A DNA stretch of 64,000 bases from Aedes albopictus (GCF_035046485.1 NC_085137.1:4069977-4133976), one strand, 5' to 3'. Counted from the stretch's first letter, positions 1-12,199 are shown. The notes: generated by a model not told the origin, from the letters alone. A program made the numbers and translations.

Positions 1-1900
1 ATCTGGTCCCATTGTTTCCTATTGAAAATGGTTCGGATCGGTTCAGCCGTTCCGGAGATATGGCCATTTAGGTGTTCCGGAACGGTACCCCAGGAAGGGA
101 CTAGATATGAAAATGCATCAAACCTATGCATGCGACACATCAAACCACGGCATTTTCGATAACCTGATGAGCGGTAAGCAGAAAAATAGTCTAACACCAT
201 ATCTGAACCGGTAGTCTTCCGGAACCGGTTCCGGGTGTCCCGCCGGAAGTGGCAAATATCAAAGTGAACCAAACCCATGCATGAGACACATCAAACCACG
301 ACATTTTCGATAACCTGATGAGCGGTAAGCAGGAAAATAGTCTCAGTCCATATCTGAACCGGTAGTGTTCCCGAACCGGTTCTGGGCGTCCCGCTGTAAG
401 TGGCCAAATATACAATTGTACCAAACCCATGCAAGCGACACATCAAACCACGGCATTTTAGATGACCTGATGGACAATGAGCAGGAAAATCATCTCAGAC
501 CATATCTGAACCGGTAGTGTTCCGGAACCGGTTCTAGTCGTCCCGCTGGAAGTGGCCAAATATACAAGTAAACCAAACCCATGCATGCGGCAGATCAAAC
601 CACGGCATTTTGGATGACCTGATGGATAATGAGCAGGAAAATCATCTCAGACCATACCTGAACCGGTAGTGTTCCGGAACCGGTTCTAGGCGTCCCGCTG
701 GAAGTGGCCAAATATACAAGTAAACCAAACCCATGCATGCGGCAGATCAAACCACGGCATTTTCGATGACCTGATGGACAATGAGCAGGAAAACCATCTC
801 AGATCATATCTGAACCAGTAGTGTTCCGGAACCCGTTTCGGGGTTCCCGCCGAAGTGGTTAAATCTGAAAGAGAAACAAACCCGTACATGCGTCACATCA
901 AATAGCGGCTTTTTAGATTACCTAATGAACGGCCAGCAAGTGTTTCGGAATCGGTTTTGAGTGGCCGGAAGAGGCCAAATGTAAAAGTGAACCAAATCCA
1001 GGCATGTGACACATCAAATCGTGGCTTTTGCGATAACCTGATGAACAGTTAGCTAGAAAATAGCCTTACGTCACTGGTAGTGGTCCGGAATTGGTTCAGA
1101 GAGTCCCGTCGAAATTGTCAAACTCTGCATGTGACACCTTCAATTTGCAGCGTTTTTGGTTAACCGATGAGCAGTTAACAAGACAATAATGTTAGACCAT
1201 ATTTGGTTCAGCCGGTAGTTACCCCGAAATAGGATCCGGGTAGTAAAATGTAAATTTTAACTAAACCCATGGATGCGGTACATCAAATCACGACCAGTCT
1301 TGTAAACATTCGACACTTTTTACTACCTTCATTTCGTTGCCGCAGTCGGGTGTCAGTCGGCTTTGTTACATTCGTGCGCTATCGTTACCTCTTACCTACA
1401 CACAACACGAGCAGTAGAACGAAGACTGATCACGACTTATCGACAACCTGATGGAAAAATAGGGTCAGACCACATTAGATTCCCGGTAGTGTTGCGGGTT
1501 CAGCTGTGGCTTTGAAAGTGGTTAGAAGTAAAAGAGAAGCAAACCCATTCATGCGATATATCAAATCACGGTGATTAGGTAAAGGTGAATAAATAGCAAT
1601 AAAATATTCTCAGACCATAATTGGGACAACCGGTAGTGTCATGGTCCATGACTCATGGAATCAGATCCGGCTATCCCACCGGAAATTACCAAGTATAAAA
1701 ACGAACCAAACCCATACATACGACACATCAGATCGCAGATTTTTTGATAATCTAATGAACGGTTAGCAAGAAAATAGCCTTAGATCACATTAGAGACCAG
1801 CTGTTGTGTAGCAGAACGTTGGTTCATGTGAAAAATTAAATCGTGGCTTTGTTTAATGGCCTGATAAACATTAGGTATGAACAACAGTGACGAATAGGTC
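1..1900. repeat. Satellite array, 151-152 bp unit, decaying rightward
   Basis: The phrase accggtagtgttccggaacc recurs near 207, 358, 510, 662 and 813, a spacing of 151-152 bp. Each unit also carries aaacccatgcatgcg, a cacatcaaaccacggcattt block and a gaTaacctgatga block. Units from about 1 to 900 are similar to one another. Those at about 950, 1075, 1210, 1480, 1640 and 1790 are increasingly diverged and irregularly spaced. The array starts before position 1. Apparent small reading frames inside it are not coding. Confidence 0.92.
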
Positions 1901-1929
1901 TAAGTTCTCATATATGAGAACAAAATATA

Positions 1930-2670
1930 GACAAAACTAAAGCGATCTCATCAAATCGTACCATTTCAGATTCCTAAGGTGTAAAGTTATAGCAGGATTG
2001 GTCAACGTTGAATGGAAAAATAAGAATTTGATCGCGTTAACAGAAGATGGTGGCTGTTTTAAGGAATTTTGAGCTCTAAAACTATGTAAAATAAGTGTAT
2101 TTCGTATGGGAAATTTGTTTGGAGTCCGCCAGAGTATCCAAAATAGCGGTCCAAAGTCCAAGATAATGGGCCAGTATTCAAGTTAGTGTCTATTTTATAA
2201 GATTTTTACAAAATTTGTAATCAGAAAACCCAAGCTGTGCGCTGTTTCACAAGGTCTGCAATATGATTATAGTTTGAATGGGGAAGAATGCCGGTCTTCG
2301 TCCAAAACTGTTAACCAGAAAATCATAAACGACATGCCAAAATTCAATACGGCGACTATTTTATTTATAGTCCAAAAATGAATACCAGAACATCCAAGAT
2401 GGTGTCTCAATGTTCAAGATGGCGGTTAGTTTAGTTGGGGTAGATATCCGGAGTCATAAAATGATGACCGGAAAATCTAAAATGACGTTTCAAAATTTTG
2501 CGGCTTCATGACACTTGTTTGGTTTGAGTTTTGGATCGTTGTCTTATATTTTCTGAATATTGGATGTTATGCTAATATAAAATGTATCCATATTGAGTAG
2601 ATTTAGCAAGCAGTTTTCATTTTGTTTTTATGTCAATGTCATCAACATGTCGCTCGAGTTTTGTTGAAAG
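1930..2670. repeat. Degenerate repeat related to the 'cgccatcttg' satellite at 60.5 kb
   Basis: Phrases such as catccaagatggtgtctc, ttcaagatggcggtta and atagcggtccaaagtc are reverse-strand versions of the gccgccatcttgaattt and agaccgccatcttgg phrases of the satellite at 60513-61450. Period is no longer clean. No gene is seen here. Confidence 0.5.
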
Positions 2671-2673
2671 GAT

Positions 2674-2735
2674 ATTTTAAAGCACGAGAAAGGCACCATC
2701 ACCGCTAGGTGGATTAATTAGGGTTTTTTAATTTT
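2674..2735. repeat. Short block 'cacgagaaaggcaccatcaccgc'-type
   Basis: The block cacgagaaaggca followed by caccgctaggtggattaa resembles the gtacgagaaaggcaaaaac block at about 61702. It looks like the terminal part of a dispersed mosquito repeat that sits beside the same satellite family at both places. Confidence 0.35.
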
Positions 2736-2799
2736 TGTTTTGGCTTGCGGCGCAACAGGGGCGCCCAGCGCACAGTTTGTACTTCGCACATCTGTGCTT

Positions 2800-3165
2800 C
2801 GTAAAGGTCATTAGGCCCCAAAGGTCGTTAGGACGAATAGGTCATTTGGCCAAACAGGTCATAAGACCGAAAAGGTCATTAGGTTGAAAAGGTAATTAGT
2901 CCGAATAGGTCATAAAACCGAATACATCATTAGGCTGAACATGTCATTAGGCAGAAAAGGTTATGGTCCAAAAATGCCGAACATGTCATAAGGCCAAATA
3001 GGTCATTAGGCCGAAAAGGTCATCAGGCTGAATAGGTCTAAAGACCGAAAAGGCAAGGGAAATGGTCATTAGGCCGAATAGATCACAAGGCCGAATTGAT
3101 CATTGGGCCGAATAGGTCAAAATTCCGAAAAGATCGTTGAGCCAAAAGAGGTATGATAATAAGAC
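2800..3165. repeat. 17-bp minisatellite
   Basis: About twenty tandem copies of a 17-bp unit close to ggtcattaggccgaata, with variants such as cataagaccgaa and cattaggctgaa. It stops before the aagaagaagaaggtgg stretch at 3185. No coding capacity. Confidence 0.9.
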
Positions 3166-4886
3166 CGTAGGTAGAGCCATACAGAAAAAGAAGAAGAAGG
3201 TGGAGCATTTTTCAGACGAATCTTTTAAAGAAATATATTGTAAACAGAGGTGTGTTAAAGTGTCCAAGGGATTTTTGTGAATTCATGTTTCGTTGTATTG
3301 TAATGTCATACCAAGGAAGTCCTTAATGTTAAACCTGGACACAACCTTACACAAAGTGTGAGTACTTAAGGATGTGTCGGTCATCGTTTATATGGAAAAA
3401 TGAAAAAATCAATAGCATCCCCTCAGATCAAAGCTTTTTTGATCCCATTTCAGGACCCAATAAGTGTGCAAAATTTGGGCACGATCGGTTATGTCTACGT
3501 TTTGCGCATCGCGCTTGAAGTTTGTATGGGATTTTACATGGAAAAACATACTTTTTGCATTTCTCTCATGCCAAGCTCTAATTTTTCTAAAACCATATAA
3601 CCGATAATATGAAAACATAGCACGCATACCAGGAACCTAAATATTATTGAACTTGCATGAACCTTAAATCTTTTTCCATAGGGTTTCAGCTTATAGTCTT
3701 AACTTTCAGAAAAGCCTTTGTTCAAAATATTCTATCGGTAAAAATTTAAATAAATCAAGTTTGAAGATTTTCTATCAAATGAGGTATATTCAGAGCATAA
3801 TTTTGTTGATCATTCTGAACGGCAAACAACAAGGCATCGTGCGTGACCTGTCACATACCCGATGGTCTCTTCTTAGTTTTATAAACATTATATTCACTTG
3901 TCATTTCTCCGGCATATGTGTTACATGATCAGCCCAAGGGGGTCTGCCGTGGTTAATTAGCTCATTTTTTATTTTGTGGGCTTCGTGGTCATGTGGATAG
4001 TGGAGTTAAACGTTTAGGTGCATATATAGTAAGTCATGGAGTAAGACTCTGAAGAAACTTTTCGTGAAACGAAAAATTTCTAACTAGCTTCTGTATGTTG
4101 TCTGTTATATGGTGGTTATATGGTAGTATTCAGTCTGTTCAGCGTCTGGCAGAAGACGGTGTGAAATGCCAAAAAAAGAGTTTAGGTTCATGCAAGTTTG
4201 ATAATACTTAGGTTCTTGGTATGCGTTTCTTTACGTTTCGGCAATGTTTCTTGTCATCTTCAAAGGGAAAATCTTTGTTCGTTCTGTGTCTGATGAACTA
4301 ACTAAATGATTTGTTGAAAGAGTTTGTTGATTGCTTAGCCGAAAAATTCAACATTCAGTGCATCCAAAGAGTCGAACACTCAAACTGCCAGTTATACGAT
4401 ACGTTTATCAAAGCCTCCTCCAGAATTCCAATGTTAAGTACTTGGCGATTTACAATTTCGGATTTCGGCTTAGGCAGTCTTTGGTTTTGGCGTTGATTGT
4501 TTCTTATCTTCGCCGACGTTTCGGTCCTCGGATCGGACCTTCTTCAGGGCTTGATAATAATCAGCTGGTCTATTTATAAAAGCTTTTTAATAAAAATGGC
4601 CACAGCATGTTGAAACCCCATATTGGGAATTCATATTGTGTGTGACACCTTGATTCTATTTCGCACCATGATCATATATTACACCATCATTGTAATGACC
4701 AGGGATGGGACCATTCATTTGCAAAGAATTACATTCACTTGCTATTATCTCAGTTTAGAAGCATGCTATCGAAAAACAATGTATGGATGAATTTAACCTT
4801 GTAGTTTTATCTGAAAGTTTGTTGTCGAATAACATTGGGAGTCGCACACACATACCAAAGTCGTGAGCGAGCTATGAAGGCAACTC

Positions 4887-5064
4887 CCCAAGTAACACAC
4901 TTGTCACAGAAGAGCCACGGCGGCGCCGGTTTTTGCTATGCAGAAGTCACTGTGACTTACTTCTAGCAAGTAAGTGTTTATTTGTTAGAAGTAAGTCACA
5001 GTGACTTTTGCACAACAAAAACCTGCGCCGCCGTAACTCTTCTGTGACAAGTGTGTTACTTGGG
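4887..5064. mobile_element. Palindromic MITE, CCCAAGTAACACAC ends
   Basis: A 178-bp near-perfect hairpin: CCCAAGTAACACAC at the left, its complement at the right, and arms of about 80 bp that include cggcggcgc and gaagtaagtcacagtgac blocks. A diverged relative of 167 bp lies at 56439-56605. Both copies are consistent with 2-bp duplications (TC here, AA there), although that is too short to be sure. Confidence 0.85.
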
Positions 5065-5139
5065 TCTCCACGCGGTGAATGTAAATTACATTCACGCCGT
5101 AGAGAGTTGCGTTTGCTGCCTTCTGTTGACTTAATATAT

Positions 5140-6550
5140 TCTTCTACAAAGTTTCAGGTAAAACAAAAATGAAAAAGTGTTTCATACATTGATTTTTGCT
5201 GCGATGTTTCTGAAGCGAGTTAACAGCAAATGAATGTAAATGATTGCAAATGAATGATCCCATCTTTGGTAATGACCTAAACGCCCCACCCCACCACCCA
5301 ACACTCCCCTCCCCCCTAGGCAAGATCCAGCATACGCTAGTGCAAGGACTTCCTCCGCCAAAGATGTGTAGATGAAGCACTTTCGCTCGGCGTCCTTCAC
5401 TAGTACGAGTACGTCTGATGCAGCCCGCGCCAGCTCTCAGATACATGAGCTTAGCATATCGCCTGCAAGATCTCCAAGTACTCAGTAGCAAAAAAAAAAA
5501 CCGAGCCGATTTTTCCTCCCAAAATCCGTCAAGTTCAGTCTTTTGTATCAATATTTTTGACTGAAAATTGCACCACTTCATCATCAGTTTATATTGACAA
5601 TCTATGGTCCAAATTTCAAATTAATAGAAATTTCATATTTTGAATTGTGATAAGTTATGTGAAAAAAATACTATTGAAGAAATCCGTATTTTAGTGAAAA
5701 AAAATAAAGTTTTTACAGTAGCCAACATTTGAAATTCATACACAAAACTTAAGTTGACAATTAGACAATTGTCTATTCATTGACATATGTTTGTAACGGA
5801 TTACGCGTAACACACTATGTGTTACGAGCAACCCCCTGAAGAAAGCGTTAGTTCTTGAAGCCGCCGCCTTTGGTGGGGCGCCACAGGTTTGTTTACGAAA
5901 TTTCAGTCTGCTGGCCAATCTGCTACGTGCGGAAGCGAACTTTGTCGTGCGAAGATAAATTCGTGAGCGAAAAACGAGCATTTCCACATATTGTTCAATG
6001 GGTTTAGTGTTCTTTGTTAAATTTACAAGACGCACAAGTATGAAAAAACATTTAACCCATTTAAAACAACACTAAAGTCAATTAAATATGAATGTCGCAC
6101 CTGCTCCAACAGAAAAAATCACTGTGTTTTCAGCCTTATGCAACCGCCGATTCAAATCAGCACCACGTCCAGCACCATATTTTTGGCTTCAATCCAGTTG
6201 TATGTGGATGACAGCCGTTTCATGGGGTTGGTTACGAGTGGGATGTCATATCATAAATAACTAATATAAAGAAATTTAAGTAAACGCGTCATACAATATT
6301 AATTGTTTATTAAAAACTTAGAACTGAACATAGAATGGAACGAATTGACGTCAGCTTTTCTGCTGCACTGGTGCTTCATTATGGTCAATACGAAGTGAAA
6401 ACTGTGGGCATCCAAATAAGTACTTCAACTTTGACGATGGTTGTGGCCCAAATCACTGGATTACAATTATTCAAATTTCGACCACATCATTTCCTATATT
6501 TTCTGACGTTGCAGTGAAATTTTCATAAAGCAACTTCAATTTTTCACTAA
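5140..6550. other. Interior of the 4-kb element, no recognisable gene
   Basis: Moderately GC-rich patches at 5270-5470 and 5830-5960 give open frames up to 146 codons on the minus strand. None shows a domain, motif or splice context that I recognise, and the longest contains poly-aromatic runs created by an A-run at 5490. I treat them as chance frames inside a mobile element. Confidence 0.4.
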
Positions 6551-6552
6551 AA

Positions 6553-6807
6553 CTAGCTGTACCCGGCAAACTTTGTCTTGCCTACTGCGTTTTTTGACGT
6601 TTCAAGTTTCCATCCTAGACCAAGTCCCCGGTCATAAAACGTATGTAAGATCGATTTTCAAAAACTCTCAATTTTTCCATGTTTTTTGCCTCATAAACCT
6701 TCCTTGGGTGAAAACTAACAGAACAAAACTAAGACGATCAAAATCGGACCTTCCGTTCGCAAGTTATGCGCGGTCCCACGTATGCCACTGCATTTTTATA
6801 TATATAG
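6553..6807 (+). repeat. Dispersed repeat 'ctagctgtacccggcaaact' with TA/GATA tail
   Basis: Begins aactagctgtacccggcaaa and ends with tttttatatatatagata. The body is closest to the copy at 42634-42842, sharing aagttatgcgcggtcccacg and ccttgggtgaaaacta. Ends and tail match the five tandem units at 37856-39430. The strand is that of the tail at the 3' end. No coding capacity is supported. Confidence 0.75.
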
Positions 6808-8419
6808 ATACGTGGTTTTTGAAAATAATATGTTCAAAAATGACTTTTTGAACGATCGATTGCTCATCATCAATTTCATCCAAGTAAAAGGACGATAAGG
6901 ATGACGTCACAAGTTGACGTCCAAAATTGAAGTTTACATTGTTAAATAGCGTGCCTCGTCTTCTGGTATACTGTGTGCTTCACCACACACACATTGCTGC
7001 AATCGTTAATGATTCTTAGTTGTTTTCCACCCAATTGTTAGCAGGACGATGGCATAACTTAAGCTAACCACGTAAATAAAGTCTGATGGAAAAAGCTGGC
7101 TGGTGTGGAAATCGCACTGGCGAATGTTCATGTTACTTAAAATATTAAACAAATATGGCAATTCACACCGTCTTCAGCCAGACGCTGGACAGACTGAGTA
7201 TTACAATCATCATATAACCGACAACACACAGAAGCTAGTTGGGAATTTTTCGTTTCACGAAAACATATACATATACACCTAAACGTTTACCACCACTAAC
7301 CGCATGACCACTAAGCAAACGAAATAGAAAAAATGAACTAATTAACCACGGCAGACCCCTTTGGGCTGGTCTTATAACACAGATGCCGGAGAAATGACAA
7401 GTGAATATAATGTTTATAAAACTAAGAAGTGACCATCGGGTATGTGACAGGTCACGCACGATGCCTTGTTGTTTGCAATTCGGGATGATATACAAAATTA
7501 TGCTCTGAATATACCTCATTTGATAGAAAATCTTCAAACTTGATTTATTTAAATTTTTACCGACAGAATATTTTGAACAAAGGCTTTTCTGAAAGTTAAG
7601 ACCATAAGCTGAAACCCTATGGAAAAAGGTTTTAGGTTCATGCAAGTTTGATAATATGTAGGTTCCTGGTATGCGTGATAGCCTAGGGTGCCCTGAAAAA
7701 CTTTGTCGAAGATCACGAAGTGATCTGATGCTTATGAAAAAAGTAGTTGCGTTGGCATTTCTTGCCGAAACAGCATGATTTTGTTGCTATTGTTATTCTT
7801 TTACATGTTAAAACATAAACACATGAAAATGATTCAGAATCGCGCGCGAGTTTGCTCACGCAAGAGCGGTTCATGAGTGTGCTTTGAGTGTGATTTTACC
7901 AACACTGAACACATGCATGTGATTCGTTGGTTATAACTATTTTCACAAGCATCGAATCGCTTTGCGGTCTTCGACAAAATTTTTCAGAACATCCTAGGCT
8001 ATCATTTTACAGTATCGGTTAAAAAGTATCAGACAAACTTTTTCAACTTCTGACAAACATGCAAAAAAGTATGTTTTCCCATACAAAATCCCATTCAAAT
8101 TTCAATTGCAATGCACAAAGTGTAGGCGCAACCCATGGTGCTCAAATCTTGCACAGATACTCAGGACCCGAAACGGAACTAAAAAAGCTTTGATCTGAGA
8201 AAACGGTTAGTTAGCGTTGCAACTGTCGATAAATCAGCTAAAATCAATCTAACCATTGAAATCGTGCAATTATCTTGAAATTCATAACACCATTTCTAAT
8301 TACCGTAACAGTGATGAAGGATGGTGTGTTGCAGCGTGAGGTCTACCATATGAAGTTTCGATCTAGCTATTTTTCTACCTGGTTACTTTATATGCAGAAA
8401 CATTACAGAATCAAGATTC

Positions 8420-8560
8420 AGCGGGTTTGGTGATATAGTGGCTACAGCAGAAGGTGTGCAAAGGGTCCTGGGTACAATCACTGGCCCATTCGACGCACTT
8501 TACTTTGTATCTTTCCTTCTCATGTATATTCTATGTTCATAGCCATCGTATAAAACCAGA
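8420..8560 (+). mobile_element. Possible tRNA-derived SINE remnant
   Basis: tggtgatatagtggctac resembles a pol III A box and gggtacaatcactgg a weak B box, at about tRNA spacing. The layout is similar to the better SINEs at 20686 and 33365 but diverged. No clear 3' tail or duplication is visible. Confidence 0.35.
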
Positions 8561-8988
8561 AACAGATTGAAAACTCCATTTCCCTATGACACTTTAAACA
8601 AACGACGTAACAACTAGTACGATTTTCTCGAAAAATTCATCGCTCAGTTTACGCTAACATCATCTGGTGACGATGTTCCACAAGTTATCAAGGGTATCGT
8701 GCACTGCTAATCGATGACCAGATGCAAAGAGATGGCAAAACGAGTATGAAGTAACTCGCAAACGCTTCTGTACACATCTGATAGTGCTGCCACACGTGCG
8801 CCCGAACAACCGACCCACACCAAACGGGTTGGTTGTAAAGGCTACGGCGCGAATGCTCGACACGCATAGATGCAACATTCGCATATGTTACTGACACTAT
8901 ATCAATAAAAGTTTCCTGCCGTCGATGCTTCGCGATAAACTGATCGACATCATCGGACACGCGATGAAAAGAAAGACTTAAGATGTTA

Positions 8989-10070
8989 CCTAGACAACCA
9001 ATTTGCACGTATAATGAAGTTTATGTTCATGTTATACGTACTTTTATACGGTAAAGTTACATCGCATAAGATGCAGTAAAAGTGCCTTATGCGTACAAAA
9101 GTGGAGGCGCTATACGTGCATTGCCGGGAAAATAATGACGCTATATGACTTGAAGCGATATCTTATGCGATGTATGGTATGCACTATTGCGACGTAATAT
9201 AGCACCTTATGCGACTTAAAATATTCGAAATAAAAAAATCTTGTCACCTAAGTATCGAACTAATAACCTTTGGATTATCGAGCCGCACTTCACACTTAGC
9301 ACCAAACACTACTTATGAAACACACTGATTAAATGTCATGACATTCTAACTCACCTCAGTGCTTGTTGGAATGCACTTGATTTCCGTGCGCTGTACGTGT
9401 TCAGCAGGCTCTTTGGAAATCAAAATGATGTAGCATGATTTCCCGCACAGTTACCACTTCTCCTCTCTTGCTAGCACCACCCATTGTTAATTATAGGGTC
9501 AACAAAACAAAAATGATGCCTTTTGTAACATATTTTGTAACCATAATGATGACTTTTCACTTTCTTTTAACTTTTTGGCACTCCAACAGCACCTCTTTCA
9601 TTGTTATCACATATCACATCGCAATATGCCAACGTTAACGATTCTAGCTTATGCGAGTTTTTATGTACATTTGAACGAGTTTATTTTCACTTTTATGCGA
9701 TTTAGTTTGTACACCAATGCGAGTTAAACTGACATAATTAGAAAAGCACCAAGCGAAGTCGTATAATCATCGCAGTACGCAATTATGCGAATTCAGTTGA
9801 CACTTTGCAAGTTCACTCGAACGCTTTTGCGAATAAGCAAAGTTCGTCGCAACAAAACATCGGAATGCCATCTACTACGATGTAGTCATGCATTATAAAA
9901 GTTAATTTGCACTCTATATGATTTTACCAGATACATCGCAGTAAGTTCAAAAAATAACATAATATGCGATGAAAATTGTCCCTCAGCCGTACATATATGC
10001 GATAGTGACTTAAAATAGTACTTTATACGATGTACAGCGTGCATCCTTATGCGATTCCTGGTTGTCTGGG
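8989..10070. mobile_element. MITE-like element, CCCAGACAACCA ends, 'tatgcga' interior
   Basis: The left end is cctagacaacca (8989) and the right end is tggttgtctggg (10070), with TA directly outside each end. The 1,082-bp interior repeats the motif tatgcgat or tatacgatg many times, in both orientations. A diverged piece of the same type may lie at 34100-34330. Confidence 0.75.
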
Positions 10071-10465
10071 TAGTACAAACCAATAATGCTCAAAAATATT
10101 GTTTGACTCGATCAATTCTGATGTACTTCAGGTCTTAGCTGGAAAGCAACTGCTCAACGGCGAAAAGGAATAACCAAGAGGGCTGATCAGTGTCGAGTCT
10201 GTTCGTATGCAATTCGTACGGGAGGTTGATTTTTCTTCCCAACTGACTGTAAGGACTTGGCCGGCGCAATTTTTGATCAAAAATGTTGTGAGCTGCTTAA
10301 ATTGTACTTTGAGAGTAAGTGCAGTGTCCCAGCTATTACTCATTTGGATCTCAGCGCAATCGATATAAGATCGGATTAATTACGGAGGAGTAACCATTGC
10401 ACAATGGTCCGAATCCACGTTTTAGTAGGAAAAATTCTCCATCTCTGTTATCATTTAAGCTACTA

Positions 10466-10600
10466 GTACACAGGGTCAAATATTTGTCCAAAAAGAAACC
10501 AATGCTCAAACATATTGTTTGATTCGATCGAAATTTCATTAGTGTCAAACTGATGTTGTTTCTTAAGTTCTTTTCTTGTCAAATATTTGACCCTGTGTAC
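10466..10600 (+). mobile_element. 135-bp MITE, GTACACAGGG ends, copy 1
   Basis: Ends are GTACACAGGGTCAAATATTT and its complement, flanked by TA on both sides (10464-10465, 10601-10602). Copy 2 at 18270-18404 has exactly the same length, in the opposite orientation, and differs by only a few bases. Confidence 0.92.
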
Positions 10601-10659
10601 TACAGGCCATAAGCACAGAAGTTGTTTGGAACTGTTTGCTACATCTTTTTACAAATTTT

Positions 10660-11280
10660 TTGATCAGGGTGGTCCCCGTCTTAAATCAAATCTCAATCTG
10701 GAATACAACTTTTTAATTTGATGCCATATGAGAACCAGTTCTTCAGCAAAGTTGTCGACAATGTTATTTTGAACAACTTTGCCAAAGACACGTTTACTGT
10801 AGCTCTTAATATAAACGCAGGTAATCAATTTGAAGTTTTGACTTAGGGTGATGCCTGCAAAAAGTGTTTTTTTGGCAATAACTTTTTTGTTTGATATGTT
10901 ATGAAGATGTGATCTTCGGAACATTTGAAGTTCAAGTTATAACGCATATTTGAACTGAACATTGCATGTTACTAGGACTTGTCAAACAAATGTTATGGCT
11001 AATTTGGCTAAAAAATAACTCAGTCTAAAAATTGTTATATCTCATGGAGTTGGTAAGATATACAAGTTCTTTAAGGAGCATTTGAGCAACGTCACATATA
11101 AGGCCAAACTTGAAGCAAAACATACGAGAACGTTATTTTTTCAATTTGAATAAATCCACTTCCAAAATCCTCTTCAAAATCGAAAATCAACATATAACTC
11201 ATACAACTCTCAGGATAGCGTCATGCTGTCTTCTGCAAAATTATAGGTTTTTACCACACCTACAAGTTTCCCGTACACGA
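10660..11280. repeat. Dispersed repeat, half of a foldback family
   Basis: Contains phrases such as ttcagcaaagttgtcgac and aactttgccaaagacac. Similar phrases recur in almost every long inverted-repeat element of this window (15080, 29470, 57080, 58560). No partner arm was found nearby, so this appears to be a one-armed remnant. Confidence 0.45.
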
Positions 11281-11284
11281 GTTA

Positions 11285-12195
11285 CAGGGGATGGCCAAAA
11301 TGCTTGGGATAGGCAACTTTTTTTTCTCTCACAAAAAAGTTCAACAAGCTATAACTTTTCATAGAGCGCATCAAAAAATCTCAAATTTTGACTGTTTGTC
11401 AACATATTATGTGTGCATCATTGATACAAATTTGGGCTCGATTGATTAATTTTTCGCAAAGTTAGAACCGTTCAGGTAAAACACTATTTTTTAGACAACT
11501 CATTTTTAAGGTGTCATATCTTGGAAACCAGTGAACCGAATTGAATGAAATTTTGAACGTACACTAACAATATGTAAATGCTTCACAAACTATTAAAACA
11601 TAGGTACTTTTTGAACGTTGAAAAAAGTTATCATGGATTGATACTTTTTGGATTTTTCTTGAAAAAATGTATTTTTTACATCAATGTTAATAAAATTTAG
11701 TGTTGATATCCAAAGATTTTCCACTTCTGTTCTCAAGTTATCTCTAATCAGATATATTGGAGCGTATTTAGATTGAAGGATGAACACATTTAGTAATTTT
11801 TGTGTGGTATTGTAAATTTGATTTATTTTCCTCTATATGGGTAAAAATTTCAACCCGGTATAATTTAATTCGCCGTGAGAAAATATTACATTTTATAACG
11901 TCGTATCAAGTATCAATATATTGTCGATAAACGGTAAAAAACCATTCAATTCGGTTCACTGGTTTCCGAGATATGACAGTTCAAAAATGAGTTGTGTTTA
12001 GTGTTTTAGCCGAACGGTTCTAACTTCACGAGAAATTAATCAATCGAGCCTAAATTTGTACCAATGATGCACACATAATAGATTGACAAACAGTCAAAAT
12101 TTGAGATTTTTTGATGCACTCTATGAAAAGTTACAGCATGTTGAATTTTTTTGTGGGAGAAAAAAAGTTGCCTATCCCAAACATTTTGGCCCTAT
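11285..12195. mobile_element. Foldback MITE with about 270-bp arms
   Basis: Arms 11285-11560 and 11935-12195 are inverted copies: ggccaaaatgcttgggat at the left, atcccaaacattttggcc at the right. Shared inner blocks include ctcaaattttgactgtttg and tgaaccgaattgaatg. A loop of about 375 bp lies between. No reading frame of interest. Confidence 0.88.
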
Positions 12196-12199
12196 ATTT

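Larger units (their letters stand above)
3621..7677. mobile_element. 4,057-bp TIR element, 4-bp ATAG duplication
   Basis: The element runs from CACGCATACCAGGAACCT to the matching inverted end at 7677 and is flanked by ATAG at 3617-3620 and 7678-7681. Its outer parts are long inverted repeats of about 540 bp (3621-4180 against 7146-7677). A third end-like sequence at 4182-4226 closes the left arm, so 3621-4226 looks like a 606-bp MITE in itself and the whole resembles two inverted MITEs carrying 2.9 kb between them. The CAC start and 4-bp duplication fit the Chapaev branch of CMC transposons; that placement is inference. No transposase frame was found inside. Confidence 0.8.
3395..8210. mobile_element. 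Foldback (long inverted repeat) element, split by a younger insertion
   Basis: The left arm (about 3395-3620) and right arm (about 7678-8210) are inverted copies of each other. Shared blocks include gatcaaagc, ggacccaataagtgtgcaaa, cgatcggttatgtctacgtt and tgtatgggatttta. An uninterrupted relative lies at 26575-27225. The continuity gaaaacatagcctagggtg seen there is broken here by the 3621-7677 insertion. The right part also carries an extra about 130-bp stretch near 7830-7940 that the 26.6-kb copy lacks. No transposase is visible, so it is probably non-autonomous. Confidence 0.82.

Noticed and set aside
2800..3165. Possible CRISPR array
   Set aside because: Unit is 17 bp with no unique spacers; it is a plain tandem repeat.
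5144..5584. 146-codon minus frame
   Set aside because: Lies inside a mobile element, has a phenylalanine run created by an A-run, and no recognisable domain.
7235..7645. 136-codon minus frame
   Set aside because: Coincides with the inverted repeat arm of the 4-kb element; the same sequence in the other arm is interrupted.
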